Made by a program: the position numbers and the translations under genes. The notes below the pieces were generated by a model, which ran no database searches, had not been told where the DNA came from, and saw only the letters and a list, made by a program, of their open reading frames with translations. From Bacteroidota bacterium (GTDB taxonomy: Bacteria; Bacteroidota; Bacteroidia; Flavobacteriales; Schleiferiaceae): 64,000 nt of DNA. The stretch spans positions 496,001 through 560,000 of the forward strand of contig JANSYJ010000003.1 of assembly GCA_024742495.1 (NCBI GenBank), given 5' to 3'. This document shows positions 1-11,840 of this stretch, in pieces (within the stretch, counting starts at the first letter, position 1; the number at the start of each line of letters is the position of its first letter).

Positions 1-58
1 ATTATTAAAGAATCATTTCGATAAAAAGCTTTTACCCCTGCTATTTAGTAATGACTAA
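1..58 (+). CDS. V-type ATP synthase subunit E, C-terminal end (partial)
   Basis: An open frame enters from the left edge, covers 18 codons and stops with TAA at 56-58. The residues (…FDKKLLPLLF…) resemble the end of the peripheral-stalk subunit E, and E precedes DUF2764 and subunit A in the bacterial V-type operons that have this gene order. The stop overlaps the next gene by 8 bases (ATGACTAA, 51-58). The call rests mainly on gene order because only the tail is present. Confidence 0.55.
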   Translation, partial: LLKNHFDKKLLPLLFSND

Positions 59-878
59 TTATTACTACATATTAAGCTCCATGCCGCTCCTATCCTTGGA
101 TAAGAGGCCCAAGGAAGATGAACTAGATGAGGCGATAGACCTTATAAAAAGGCAGCTTTCAGAAAATGATTTAGAGGCCTTTAATTGGTTTTTATTCCGA
201 AACGATCTATATAACTTAATTGAGTATTGGCAGCATCATTTTCAAGGTTTACTTCATCGTTCACTTCGCAAACCCTACGGCTTGAGCAGAGAAAAGCTTG
301 CTAACTTAAAAGCAAGCCCTGAGGATGTGCCGCCCTTCCTGCAAGATTGGTATGATGCCTATAAAGACCTTATCCCTCATTGGTCGACAAACCAAATAGA
401 ACTAGCACTTAATGAGCTCTTTTTCAGTGAAGTAAAACGCTTAGAGAAAGGCTTTGTCCGGGACTATTTCCTCTTTGAAATGGAACTTCGAAAACAGATG
501 GCTTATTTTAATCAAACGCGCTATTCCTTTCTAAGCAAGGTGGAAATAAATTCAAATTCACCGCTTTACGCTGATTTGCGTCGAGACCCACTTCAGTTAA
601 GCGCAACATTATTACAGGAATATCCTCATCTCCAAGAGATACTATCTGCCCTGCAAACTAAAGATCCCACGCTCATAACTAGCGCGGTTCATCAAGTGCT
701 GTGGCAAAAAGCTGATGCCCTTTGCGAGGGCCATTACTATGACATCCACGCGCTACTTAGCTACATCGCTAAACTGTTTTTACTCTACCGTAGAGAACAG
801 CTAGCCAGCCCTAATAAAAGAGATCGCTTAGGGGTATTGCGCCAAGAAGCCCTTCAAAATTTTAAACAAAATGACTAA
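51..878 (+). CDS. DUF2764 family protein of the V-type ATPase operon
   Basis: A 275-residue soluble, acidic, largely helical protein without signal peptide or membrane segment. It sits between the end of subunit E and subunit A, the place of DUF2764 proteins in the Bacteroidota, Chlamydia and spirochaete type of V-ATPase operon. No gene resembling the classical subunits C, F, G or H is seen in the visible part of the operon. It is therefore a candidate for the subunit C position linking the V1 and Vo sectors; this is inference. Both ends overlap their neighbours by the same 8 bases (ATGACTAA), which points to translational coupling. Family assignment is by context and sequence character. Confidence 0.75.
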   Translation: MTNYYYILSSMPLLSLDKRPKEDELDEAIDLIKRQLSENDLEAFNWFLFRNDLYNLIEYWQHHFQGLLHRSLRKPYGLSREKLANLKASPEDVPPFLQDWYDAYKDLIPHWSTNQIELALNELFFSEVKRLEKGFVRDYFLFEMELRKQMAYFNQTRYSFLSKVEINSNSPLYADLRRDPLQLSATLLQEYPHLQEILSALQTKDPTLITSAVHQVLWQKADALCEGHYYDIHALLSYIAKLFLLYRREQLASPNKRDRLGVLRQEALQNFKQND

Positions 879-2631
879 AGGAAAGATCATTGGAATACTC
901 AGTAACCTGATACAAATCAAGGTTTTAGATTCCGTTAAACAGAATGAGATTTGTTTTGTAGAAAAGGGATCGCAGCGTTTAATGGCCGAGGTGATTAAGA
1001 TTAATGGAGCCATTGCCTTTGCCCAGCTTTTTGAGGCTGGTACCGGTTTACAAGCTGGCGACGAAGTTTCATTCACCGGCGAATTATTGGAAGTTAGCTT
1101 GGGCCCAGGCTTGCTCAGTAAAAACTTCGATGGCCTCCAGAATGACCTTGAAGCTATGCCGGGCAGCTTTATAAAAACAGGCCAAAGAAGCCCTGCCCTC
1201 GATTTAAGTCAAAGCCATAAGTTTAGTCCATTGGCTAATGTTGGTAACACCTTAATGGCGGGTTCCATTATTGGGGAGGTTCCAGAGAAAGCTCTGAAGC
1301 ATAAAATAATGCTCCCCTTTAAATTCAAGGGTGCTTATAAATTACTTGAAGTAGCCCACGCAGGTGTTTATAAACTAGATGATTGCATCGCTAAAGTAGA
1401 AGGTGAAGACGGTCGGGTTCACGAAATTACAATGGTGCAAAAATGGCCGGTAAAATGGCCTATTAAAGTATATAAGGAAAAATCAAGACCCTCTGATATT
1501 TTCCAAACTGGCTTACGGGTTATCGATACCTTAAATCCAATAACAGAAGGCGGTACTGCTTATATCCCGGGTGCCTTTGGTACGGGTAAAACCGTATTAC
1601 AACAAGCCATAGCGAAGAATAACCGAGCCGACGTGGTGATTTTAGTGGCTTGTGGAGAGCGCGCGAATGAGGTGGTGGAAATTTTTCACAGTTTCCCTGA
1701 ACTGGAAGATTTAGCCACGGGAGGGAAATTAAAGGATAAAACAACCATTGTTTGTAATACCTCAAATATGCCCGTTGCGGCCCGTGAAGCCTCGGTTTAT
1801 GTAGGTATGACTATGGCGGAATATTACCGTTGCATGGGATATAAGGTGCTTCTTTTGGCCGACAGTACCTCGCGCTGGGCCCAGGCCTTGAGGGAGATGA
1901 GTAACCGTATGGAGGAACTACCCGGCACCGATGCCTTTCCAGTTGAATTACCAGCTGTAATTGCCAACTTCTATGGTCGGGCGGGAATCACTAAAATGGC
2001 TGATAACCGCCGTGGTTCCGTTACCTTCTTAGGTACGGTTTCGCCCGCAGGTGGTAATTTTAAAGAGCCTGTAACCGAATCTACTTCTAAAGTAGCCCGT
2101 TGCTTTTATGCGCTTTCGCAGAAGCGAGCCGATGCTAAACGCTATCCAGCGATAGACCCACTAGGTTCCTATAGTCGCTATCTCGATTATGAGGAGTTTC
2201 AACAGTTTAGTGAGAAGCACATCGAAAAGGATTGGATTAAAAAAGTGAATAAGGCTAAAACCTTGCTTTCTAAAGGAATTGAAGCGCGGGATCAAATATC
2301 CATTTTAGGCGATGACTCTGTTCCGCTCGATTATCACCTCGACTTTTGGAAGAGTGAATTAATCGATTTTGCTTTTATCCAGCAAGATTCCTTCGACGCT
2401 ATTGATATGAATTCGAGCCTAGAACGACAATCTTTCCAATTAAATCGAGTCTTGGAAGTTTGCGATCGTTCTTACGAATTCGAAGACTTTAGCGCTGTTT
2501 CTCAGCATTATAAAAAGCTAATCAATCTGTTTAAACAGATGAACTACAGCGATTTTAATTCTGAAGATTTTAAAAAGTTTAACCAGCAAATTGAAGATGA
2601 ATTCAAAGCTGAGCAAATTCCTGCCTCATGA
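871..2631 (+). CDS. atpA: V-type ATP synthase subunit A (catalytic)
   Basis: 586 residues, the usual length of the catalytic A subunit of V/A-type ATPases. The P-loop GAFGTGKT lies at about residues 234-241. The A-type bulge region (about 90-200) is present, and the nucleotide-binding core contains GERANEVVE and the conserved segment around LLADSTSRWAQALREM. It hydrolyses or makes ATP in the cytoplasmic V1 head with subunit B. The start overlaps the DUF2764 stop by 8 bases and the stop overlaps subunit B by 4 bases (ATGA). The frame is intact. Confidence 0.97.
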   Translation: MTKGKIIGILSNLIQIKVLDSVKQNEICFVEKGSQRLMAEVIKINGAIAFAQLFEAGTGLQAGDEVSFTGELLEVSLGPGLLSKNFDGLQNDLEAMPGSFIKTGQRSPALDLSQSHKFSPLANVGNTLMAGSIIGEVPEKALKHKIMLPFKFKGAYKLLEVAHAGVYKLDDCIAKVEGEDGRVHEITMVQKWPVKWPIKVYKEKSRPSDIFQTGLRVIDTLNPITEGGTAYIPGAFGTGKTVLQQAIAKNNRADVVILVACGERANEVVEIFHSFPELEDLATGGKLKDKTTIVCNTSNMPVAAREASVYVGMTMAEYYRCMGYKVLLLADSTSRWAQALREMSNRMEELPGTDAFPVELPAVIANFYGRAGITKMADNRRGSVTFLGTVSPAGGNFKEPVTESTSKVARCFYALSQKRADAKRYPAIDPLGSYSRYLDYEEFQQFSEKHIEKDWIKKVNKAKTLLSKGIEARDQISILGDDSVPLDYHLDFWKSELIDFAFIQQDSFDAIDMNSSLERQSFQLNRVLEVCDRSYEFEDFSAVSQHYKKLINLFKQMNYSDFNSEDFKKFNQQIEDEFKAEQIPAS

Positions 2632-3947
2632 AAGCTGCTGCATTTCAACCCGTTTACACTAAAATAAAAGCCTTAACCAAGGCCACCTGCACTCTTGAAG
2701 CCTCAGGAGTGCAATACGATGAACTCGCCTGGGTAGATGGTCGTACGGCTCAGGTTATTAAGGTGGATGGATCGTCAGTTACCCTGCAGGTTTTCTCTGG
2801 CACCGAAGGAATAGGCACTAAGGCTAAAGTGGTATTTTCTGGCAGCCCACCCCAGCTAAAGCTCAGTCCCCTACTGGCTGGTCGATATTTCAATGCTTTT
2901 GGCATCGCCATAGATGATGGCAGCGAATTGCAGGCGGAAGAACGTGATGTTAAAGGTCAGACTGTTAACCCAGTCCGTAGGCAACTCCCCTCTGAATTTT
3001 TAGCGACTGGTATTGCGGGCATTGATTTAAACAACACCCTTGTTACTGGGCAGAAGATTCCCTTCTTCGCTAATCCCGATCAGCCCTACAATCAAATACT
3101 GGCCGAAGTGGCCTTAAGGGCAGATTCTGATCGTATAATCCTTGGTGGTATGGGCATTTCTCATGATGACTACCTCATGTTCCGGGAGAAATTTGAACAA
3201 AGTGGAGCGAGCGATAAGATTGTAAGCTATATCAACACTAGTGAAGACCCTCCTCTGGAAAGACTTTTAATTCCAGATTTAGTATGTACCACTGCAGAAT
3301 ATTTCGCTTATGAAAAGCAGGAAAAGGTATTGGTACTCCTAAGCGATATGACCCTTTATGCCGATGCCTTGGCGATAGTGAGTAATAAAATGGATCAAAT
3401 TCCCAGTAAAGACGCTATGCCGGGTTCCCTTTACTCTGATTTAGCTCGAATTTATGAGAAAGCAGTTCAGTTTCAAGAAGGTGGGTCCATTACCATAATC
3501 GCGGTAACCAGTTTAAATGATGGTGATATTACACATGCCATTCCCGATAATACGGGCTATATCACTGAAGGACAACTCTATTTAAAGAAGGATCCCGAAA
3601 GTGGCTTAACCATCATCGATCCCTTTCGTAGCCTTTCTCGACTTAAGCAAAACGTCATTGGGATAAAAACCCGAGAGGATCATCCCCAATTGATGAACGC
3701 CTTAGTTAGGCTTTATGCCGACGCTGCAGAAGCTCGGAGTAAAAAAGAAAATGGTTTCGACTTAAATGCCTATGATCTAAGGAGTTTAAAGTTTGCTCAG
3801 GCCTATGTGCGAGATTTACTGGATGTACAATTAAATATTGGTCCCGAAGAAATGCTAGACCGAGGTTGGAAGCTTTTAAGTGATCATTTTGAGCCTTTTG
3901 AAATCGGCATTCGTCAAAAGTTTATTGATACCTACTGGCCTAAGTAA
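2628..3947 (+). CDS. atpB: V-type ATP synthase subunit B (non-catalytic)
   Basis: 439 residues, standard for the B subunit. It lacks a Walker A P-loop, as expected for the non-catalytic partner, but keeps typical B-subunit stretches such as GTGIAGIDLNN-like (here ATGIAGIDLNNTLVTGQKIP), LLSDMTLYADALAIVS and IPSKDAMPGSLYSDL. It alternates with subunit A in the V1 hexamer. Its start codon overlaps the stop of subunit A by 4 bases. The gap to subunit D is 5 bases. Confidence 0.96.
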   Translation: MKAAAFQPVYTKIKALTKATCTLEASGVQYDELAWVDGRTAQVIKVDGSSVTLQVFSGTEGIGTKAKVVFSGSPPQLKLSPLLAGRYFNAFGIAIDDGSELQAEERDVKGQTVNPVRRQLPSEFLATGIAGIDLNNTLVTGQKIPFFANPDQPYNQILAEVALRADSDRIILGGMGISHDDYLMFREKFEQSGASDKIVSYINTSEDPPLERLLIPDLVCTTAEYFAYEKQEKVLVLLSDMTLYADALAIVSNKMDQIPSKDAMPGSLYSDLARIYEKAVQFQEGGSITIIAVTSLNDGDITHAIPDNTGYITEGQLYLKKDPESGLTIIDPFRSLSRLKQNVIGIKTREDHPQLMNALVRLYADAAEARSKKENGFDLNAYDLRSLKFAQAYVRDLLDVQLNIGPEEMLDRGWKLLSDHFEPFEIGIRQKFIDTYWPK

Positions 3948-3952
3948 ATAGT

Positions 3953-4539
3953 ATGGCACGCGCAATTTCCTATAACAAGAGTACAATCCAGGAGTTTCAA
4001 AAGCAGCTTCAGGTGCGCCGTAATGCCCTTCCGGTACTGATGCGCAAGGAAACTGCTCTCCGTCAGGTTCTTGCCAATCGAAAACCAGAATTAAAAGCGC
4101 TTAGGGTTGAGTTTAAAAAACAATTAGATCACATGGATGGCTTTGCCTCCATTTGGAATGATCTGCCTTCCGTTTTACGTGTTGATCGGATTGAAGATCA
4201 AACTGTTAATGTTGCTGGCAGCAAGGTGAAGCGATTGCAAAAACTTCACTTTAAAGATTTAAATATCAATCCACTTTATGAGCCAGCCTGGATGCCGGCC
4301 GCGCTGGAGATGTTGATGCATCTAATTGAAAATGAGCTCAAAGTAGAATATCTTGAAAAGGAGATCTCCCAATTAGAATTAGCGCGAAAGAAGACTACCC
4401 AAAAAGTAAATCTTTATGAGAAGGTGCAAATTCCGGAATATGAAGAGGGCATTCGAAAAGTGAAACGCTTTTTGGAGGACAAGGAAAACATCTCCACTGC
4501 TGCAAAAAAAATAGCTAAGAATCGTAAAAGCATGGAAGG

Positions 4540-4543
<4 letters not shown>
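3953..4543 (+). CDS. atpD: V-type ATP synthase subunit D (central stalk)
   Basis: 196 residues forming two long basic or amphipathic helices at the N- and C-termini, as in the rotor shaft subunit D of V/A-type ATPases. The opening region (STIQEFQKQLQVRRNALPVL…) and the closing helix (…KVQIPEYEEGIRKVKRFLED…) are characteristic. It turns inside the A3B3 head and transmits torque to the membrane ring. It lies 5 bases after subunit B and overlaps subunit I by 4 bases. Confidence 0.93.
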
Positions 4544-6809
<2,266 letters not shown>

Positions 6810-6811
6810 GC

Positions 6812-7738
6812 ATGAAAAGTAAAACAGCCTATAAACGAGTGATGATCGCCTTGGAGGGTGAGCTGCACGATGATTTAATTCTAAAGTACAGCGCCTATCT
6901 CCTCTCCTTCTTCGAGGTAGATCAACTCTTTTTACTGCATGTTAGCCCCGACTTAAGTCTAGAACCCGAGCTTCAGCACAAGTACAAGGATGTTTTGGCG
7001 TCCAAGGAGGAAAATCTTGAGAAATTTTTTGAAGAATTGCATCACTATGCCTTTGGTGAAGATGCCCCGCATAAACTTCATATCGTTTTAGAAGAGGGCC
7101 AGGCTTTTGAAAAAATACTTCGGCAATGCCATATTAAGGATATCGACCTATTAATAATGGGCCGCAGAGCTTCCGATACTGACCATGAATTAATCGGTGC
7201 CCGTATAGCCGAGCAAGGCCCCTGCTCTGTTCTTCTGATACCAGAAACAAGCTCCTGTGAGATTAATGAGGTCTTTTTACCCTTAGATTTTAGCGCTGCC
7301 GGCCAGGGAGCGGTTCATTTTAGCAAGGAACTAATGCAAGTTTGTGATGCTGAAGTTAATTGCCTACATTTTTTTAATCCCGCTAGTGGCTACCTTAAAT
7401 CAGCGGAAGCGGAAAAAGAATTACGCCAAGATATAAAGGCCAAAGCGCAACAAGAATGGTTGAATTATAAAGAGGAACTCAATTTAGAGGAGACCTGGAC
7501 TTGTGAGCTAATTGAAAACCGCGGTCAAGCTCCAACACATGCCATTTTTTTAGCAGAGCAATCAGGCAGTGACCTGATAGTTATTTCTTCCAAGGGACGC
7601 ACTGCATCTGCCTCTGTATTAATGGGTTCATTTGCAAAAGAAACCGTGCGGATGAATCGAAAGATTCCGATTATTATTCTGAAACGCAAAAGGGAAAACC
7701 TCGATTTCTTTGGAGCCTTAAAGGATCTTGTTGATTGA
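6812..7738 (+). CDS. Tandem universal stress protein (UspA family)
   Basis: 308 residues made of two Usp domains (about 8-145 and 150-295). Each ends with the ATP-loop type signature: LLIMGRRASDT with GPCSVLLIP in the first, LIVISSKGRTASASVLMGSFAKETVRM with IPIIILKR in the second. It starts 2 bases after the K-subunit stop, so it is probably the last gene of the ATPase operon and may tie energy or ion state to stress responses; that role is inference. No membrane segments are seen. Confidence 0.9.
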   Translation: MKSKTAYKRVMIALEGELHDDLILKYSAYLLSFFEVDQLFLLHVSPDLSLEPELQHKYKDVLASKEENLEKFFEELHHYAFGEDAPHKLHIVLEEGQAFEKILRQCHIKDIDLLIMGRRASDTDHELIGARIAEQGPCSVLLIPETSSCEINEVFLPLDFSAAGQGAVHFSKELMQVCDAEVNCLHFFNPASGYLKSAEAEKELRQDIKAKAQQEWLNYKEELNLEETWTCELIENRGQAPTHAIFLAEQSGSDLIVISSKGRTASASVLMGSFAKETVRMNRKIPIIILKRKRENLDFFGALKDLVD

Positions 7739-7762
7739 CTTTCGCTTGATGACAGCTTAGTC

Positions 7763-9220
7763 TTAACGCCTTTGCCAGAAATAGGGCATAAACAGAATTA
7801 AGACCGTGAACAGCTCTAATCGACCAAGAAGCATTAAAAAGCTTAGGAACAGCTTGCCTCCTGAGGGAATATGAGCAAAATTATCTACCGGTCCTACCGA
7901 TCCTAAACCGGGGCCAATATTACCTAAGGTTGCGGTAACCGATCCTACGGCTGACATAAAATCGAGGCCAAACATAGACATTACGAAAGAGCCAATAAAG
8001 AGCACTATCAACCAAATAAGCACGAAGGCCGCCACAGTATTGGTAATTCCCTGAGGAACCGCTTTATCATTAAAGCGCACCGGGATAATGGCGTTAGGGT
8101 GAATTTGTCGCTTTAATTCTAAAAAGGAGTTTTTAATGAGAATGATATGACGCATCACTTTAATTCCACCCGAAGTACTTCCGGTAGATCCACCGGAAAA
8201 GAATAAAACGAAGATTAAGAAAATCAAGAAGTTGGGCCAGAGTAAGTAGTTCTCAGTGATGAAGCCAGTGGAGGTCATAATTGAAATCACTGTAAAGAAG
8301 GCCCCTCTAAATCCTTCTTCGATAGAATAGTTTTGGAAAATAATGAGCACCAAGGCCACTACCATACTAAAGAGTAAGGTATTCCACGCGTAAACGCGAA
8401 ACTCCTCATTCCGCCAAAGGGTTTTCACTTTTCCGCTAAAGCCGAAAAATAATAGAGTAAAGTTTACCCCCGCTAAAAACATGAATACCATTATGATATA
8501 ATGAATCGCTTGGGAATCAAAGGCGGCAATACTGGCATTGCGGGTGGAAAAACCACCAGTTGCCATGGTTGCCATCGCGTGATTAACGGCATCAAACCAG
8601 CCCATACCAGCAAGGGCTAAAGCGATGGTTTCAGCAATAGTAAGTGCAAAATAAATCAACCATAAACGCTTGGCCGTACCGGTAATTCGCGGATGCAGTT
8701 TATCGGGGGTAACCCCAGGGGCTTCAGCTACAAAAAGCTGCATACCTCCAACACCCAATAAGGGTAAAATGGCAACGGTTAAAACAATTATCCCCATCCC
8801 TCCTATCCAATGGGTCATGCTTCGCCAAAAAAGTATCGATCGATCTTGGCCTTCAATATCAGTGAGGATAGTTGCTCCAGTAGTGGTGAATCCACTTACT
8901 GTTTCAAAAATTGCATCAACAATATTTGGAATCGAGCCAGTTAGCGCATAGGGTAAACTTCCCATTATCGACATGGCGATCCATCCAAGGGAGACAATTA
9001 AAAATCCATCTCTCTTTCGAACTTCCTTATTAGAATTGCTAATGTTTGCTGAATAAAGCAAAACTCCAGCTGTAAAAGTGAGGCCACTGGAAAGCAATAA
9101 GCTTTGCCAGTCCTCGCCATAATATAGTGCTACAAATACCGTAAGTAGCATCATACTGGCAACAATGCCGAGTAAGGTGCCAATTAAGGCGGCGATCATA
9201 CGGGGATTAAAAAGATGCAT
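7763..9220 (-). CDS. trkH: TrkH family potassium uptake protein
   Basis: 485 residues, polytopic inner-membrane protein of the Trk/Ktr superfamily with four M1-P-M2 repeats. Pore-loop sequences are visible: TTTGATI near residue 114, MATGGFSTRN near 220, TSTGFITENY near 310 and TLGNIGPGLGSVGP near 435. SGGSTGSTSGGIK near residue 345 is the conserved TrkH stretch. It imports K+ together with TrkA, whose gene ends 2 bases upstream, so the two form one operon. It converges on the ATPase operon with a 24-base gap. Confidence 0.95.
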   Translation of the reverse strand: MHLFNPRMIAALIGTLLGIVASMMLLTVFVALYYGEDWQSLLLSSGLTFTAGVLLYSANISNSNKEVRKRDGFLIVSLGWIAMSIMGSLPYALTGSIPNIVDAIFETVSGFTTTGATILTDIEGQDRSILFWRSMTHWIGGMGIIVLTVAILPLLGVGGMQLFVAEAPGVTPDKLHPRITGTAKRLWLIYFALTIAETIALALAGMGWFDAVNHAMATMATGGFSTRNASIAAFDSQAIHYIIMVFMFLAGVNFTLLFFGFSGKVKTLWRNEEFRVYAWNTLLFSMVVALVLIIFQNYSIEEGFRGAFFTVISIMTSTGFITENYLLWPNFLIFLIFVLFFSGGSTGSTSGGIKVMRHIILIKNSFLELKRQIHPNAIIPVRFNDKAVPQGITNTVAAFVLIWLIVLFIGSFVMSMFGLDFMSAVGSVTATLGNIGPGLGSVGPVDNFAHIPSGGKLFLSFLMLLGRLELFTVLILFMPYFWQRR

Positions 9221-9222
9221 GT

Positions 9223-10563
9223 TTAGCGAAAGTAACGACTAACCTTTTTAGCACACTCTGATTTGGCAAAAACAACCACTTTATCCAGCGGCTGAATTAT
9301 AAAATTGCCATTGGGAATAAGTCCCTCATTATTGCGGATTACCCCGCCAATTATGGCTCCTTTAGGCAAATTTAAATCCTTTATAGCCTTTTCGGTTACA
9401 TCGCATTTACTGGTAACATTAAACTCCATTACTTCCGAGTCAATCCCGTGAATAGTGGAGAGTGTTACGAAGTCTCCGCGGCGTATATACCGATAAATGA
9501 AGTTGGCTGCTGCTAGTTTTTTATTGATTAGGCTATCAATTCCAATACTTTGAGTTAAAGAAAGGTATTCGATATTCTCAACCATAGCGATGGTTTTCTT
9601 TACCCCACGGTCTTTTGCCACCAAACAGGTTAATACATTCGTTTCCGAGTTGCCTGTAACCGCCACCAGAACATCCGTATTTTTCAGACCTTCTTCTTCC
9701 AGTTTTTCTACATCAGTACCATCAAAATTGAGGACCAATACTTCGGGATGGCTACTGGCTATTTCTTCCGCCATTTCTGGATCTTGCTCCACTAGTTTTA
9801 CGTGGAAGTTTCGCGAAAGCTTACGCGCAAGGTGTCTGCCAGTGCGGCTTCCGCCGATAATCATAATATCGTCAATCTGAATTTTCCGACGACCAGTAAC
9901 CTCTAGCACCTGCTCCATTCCATTGGCATGAGTAATCACAAATAAGTGATCATTGGCATGCACCACCGTATCTCCTTTCGGGATAATTGTTTGCTGATCG
10001 CGACGAATGGCCACTACCACGTAATCTCGAACCGGACTAAGCTCTGCTATTTGGGCCATGTTCTTCCCAACGATGGTAGCATCTTCGGTAATATCCAAGC
10101 CCAATAGATTGATTTTACCGTTTTCAAACTCTATTGACTCTGATGCGGCATTGGTATTTATAAGGTGACGAACCTCCCGTGCAGCTAAGGATTCTGGCGA
10201 AATAAGCTCGTCGATCCCCAATTCGCGAATATTAAGAATATCATCATCGGTGAGATACTGCATTTGGCTAATGCGGGCGATAGTTTTCTTCGCCCCTAAG
10301 CGTTTAGCATAAATGGCACTTAAGATATTGGCTTCTTCTACGGAAGTAACCGAGATAAACAAATCCGCTTCTGCCACCTGCGACTTCTGTAAAATAGAAA
10401 AATCGGTCACCTCCCCCGAAATGGCAATTGCATCGATATTTTGATCAACGGATTGCAAACAATCGGGATTGTGGTCGATGATAGTGATATCATGGGATTC
10501 GCTCGCAAGCCATGTGGCTAGGTGGGTTCCCACTGCTCCAGCTCCAGCAATTACAATCTTCAT
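9223..10563 (-). CDS. trkA: Trk system potassium transport regulator TrkA
   Basis: 446 residues with two RCK_N (Rossmann) domains. GAGAVGTHLA near the N-terminus and GGSRTGRHLA near residue 235 are the nucleotide-binding loops, and each is followed by an RCK_C domain. It gates TrkH from the cytoplasmic face in response to NAD(H) or ATP. The ATG at 10563 is chosen over an upstream in-frame GTG at 10593 because a -7 box (TACATTTG on the minus strand, 10590-10583) lies between them; the longer form would begin inside its own promoter. It is followed by trkH after 2 bases. Confidence 0.94.
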   Translation of the reverse strand: MKIVIAGAGAVGTHLATWLASESHDITIIDHNPDCLQSVDQNIDAIAISGEVTDFSILQKSQVAEADLFISVTSVEEANILSAIYAKRLGAKKTIARISQMQYLTDDDILNIRELGIDELISPESLAAREVRHLINTNAASESIEFENGKINLLGLDITEDATIVGKNMAQIAELSPVRDYVVVAIRRDQQTIIPKGDTVVHANDHLFVITHANGMEQVLEVTGRRKIQIDDIMIIGGSRTGRHLARKLSRNFHVKLVEQDPEMAEEIASSHPEVLVLNFDGTDVEKLEEEGLKNTDVLVAVTGNSETNVLTCLVAKDRGVKKTIAMVENIEYLSLTQSIGIDSLINKKLAAANFIYRYIRRGDFVTLSTIHGIDSEVMEFNVTSKCDVTEKAIKDLNLPKGAIIGGVIRNNEGLIPNGNFIIQPLDKVVVFAKSECAKKVSRYFR

Positions 10564-10582
10564 ATAGTGCAGAAATAGTAGG

Positions 10583-10590
10583 CAAATGTA
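10583..10590 (-). promoter_or_regulatory. -7 promoter box of trkAH
   Basis: TACATTTG on the minus strand matches the Bacteroidota consensus TAnnTTTG exactly and lies 19 bases before the trkA ATG. It decides the start codon choice for trkA. Confidence 0.6.
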
Positions 10591-10671
10591 CACAGGAATG
10601 AATGCTTTCCAAGCATTGCCGTAAAAAGCGAAAAAGCCATTACTTTAATGGCCTTCTTAAGGCATCAGAAA

Positions 10672-11046
10672 ATGGAAAAATACCAGCACCGAATAAAGGT
10701 TCAACAGGAGCATTTAGACGATCTTAAACATGTAAACAATGTTATTTATTTACAATGGGTGCAGGATATTGCCGCTAAGCATTGGTTTGCAAGGGCCGGT
10801 AAAGAAAGTGGTGTTATTTGGGTGGTTCGAAAGCACAGCATAGAGTATTTCAATGCCGCTCATTTAAATGATGATTTAGATGTTCAAACCTGGGTAATAT
10901 CCATGTCGGGACTAATTAGCAAACGAAAAGTAGTTTTTTACCGCGAAGAAAGTTTGATTTGCGAATGTGTAAGCGATTGGGTGATGCTCGATGCTCAAAG
11001 CTTTAAACCCAAAAGGATTCCAGAAGAACTTGCAGCTTTGTTTTAA
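10672..11046 (+). CDS. Acyl-CoA thioesterase (hotdog fold, 4HBT family)
   Basis: 124 residues from the ATG at 10672; an ATG at 10648 would add 8 residues (MAFLRHQK) that are not typical of the family. The segment HLDDLKHVNNVIYLQWVQD is the hotdog signature with the catalytic acidic residue and HVNN before the long helix. It probably hydrolyses acyl-CoA or acyl-ACP thioesters in the cytoplasm; the substrate cannot be read. It stands alone, divergent from trkA. Confidence 0.85.
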   Translation: MEKYQHRIKVQQEHLDDLKHVNNVIYLQWVQDIAAKHWFARAGKESGVIWVVRKHSIEYFNAAHLNDDLDVQTWVISMSGLISKRKVVFYREESLICECVSDWVMLDAQSFKPKRIPEELAALF

Positions 11047-11066
11047 CAAGAAATGGCAATTCGAAT

Positions 11067-11074
11067 TATATTTG
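11067..11074 (+). promoter_or_regulatory. -7 promoter box of the DUF3667 gene
   Basis: TATATTTG, exact TAnnTTTG, 19 bases before the ATG at 11094. No clear -33 TTG is seen at the usual distance. Confidence 0.5.
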
Positions 11075-11093
11075 AAAAAACGACTAACGGAGA

Positions 11094-11840
11094 ATGCAGA
11101 ACCCCAAGTATTTAGTGAAAAATGAGCGCATGGTGCGCCGCTACGATCTTCGAAATTTAGGAAGCTCCCTAATGGATGCTTTTAATTTGGAATACGGCAT
11201 TTTAGCTACTTTATGGTCGCTGATAACTAGGCCTGGAAAGAGCACTAAGCATTATTTAAGTGATGGTCGCCTTAAGTACTTCTCTCCTTTTCGCCTGCTC
11301 ATTTTAAGCACTGCCCTTCTTCTAATTTTAATCCAGAGTTCGGATATGGCCAGTAATTTTGAAGAAGGCTTTATGATGAGTGTTGAGGAAAACAATCAAG
11401 GGGAAGCGGAAGCTAAAAAGTTTGAAGCCCAGAAAGTTGCCCATCGTATCGCTTTAATTTTTCAGGAATACTTCAATATTCTGCTTTGGCTTTATATCCC
11501 TATTATAAGTCTTTTCACCTTTCTTTTTAATCGCAAGAAAAATTTGAATTACGCTGAGCACGTGGTATTTAATACCTACTATACCTCAGTAATAAATTTG
11601 TTTTCTGTGATTTTGGTGCCCGGTTATTTCTTTGGCTATGAGTCAATAATGATGTACATCTATTTAATCTTATCCATCGGCTACTTCATTTGGTACTACC
11701 GTGAGTTATTCGAAAAATCTTGGGGAAGAGCCCTTTTAGACACCATTTTGGCGTCACTTATTTCCTTTACAATTTACAGCTTGGGTACGGGCTTCCTAAT
11801 TGGCGCAGCACTGGCCAGTGGAATTATTCCAATGAACTAA
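11094..11840 (+). CDS. DUF3667-like integral membrane protein
   Basis: 248 residues. A soluble N-terminal part contains the Bacteroidota DUF3667 pattern: LRNLGSSLMDAFNLEYGILATL, then a P-G-K segment, YLSDGRLKYFSPFRLLI and a first membrane helix near residue 75. Four further hydrophobic helices lie between about residues 130 and 245. The zinc-ribbon head seen in many DUF3667 proteins is absent. Function is unknown. It converges with the DUF4294 gene, overlapping its stop by 4 bases. Confidence 0.7.
   Translation: MQNPKYLVKNERMVRRYDLRNLGSSLMDAFNLEYGILATLWSLITRPGKSTKHYLSDGRLKYFSPFRLLILSTALLLILIQSSDMASNFEEGFMMSVEENNQGEAEAKKFEAQKVAHRIALIFQEYFNILLWLYIPIISLFTFLFNRKKNLNYAEHVVFNTYYTSVINLFSVILVPGYFFGYESIMMYIYLILSIGYFIWYYRELFEKSWGRALLDTILASLISFTIYSLGTGFLIGAALASGIIPMN

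Noticed and set aside
10564-10593. N-terminal extension of TrkA from a GTG
   Set aside because: It would contain the -7 box, and the Rossmann fold begins at the ATG at 10563.
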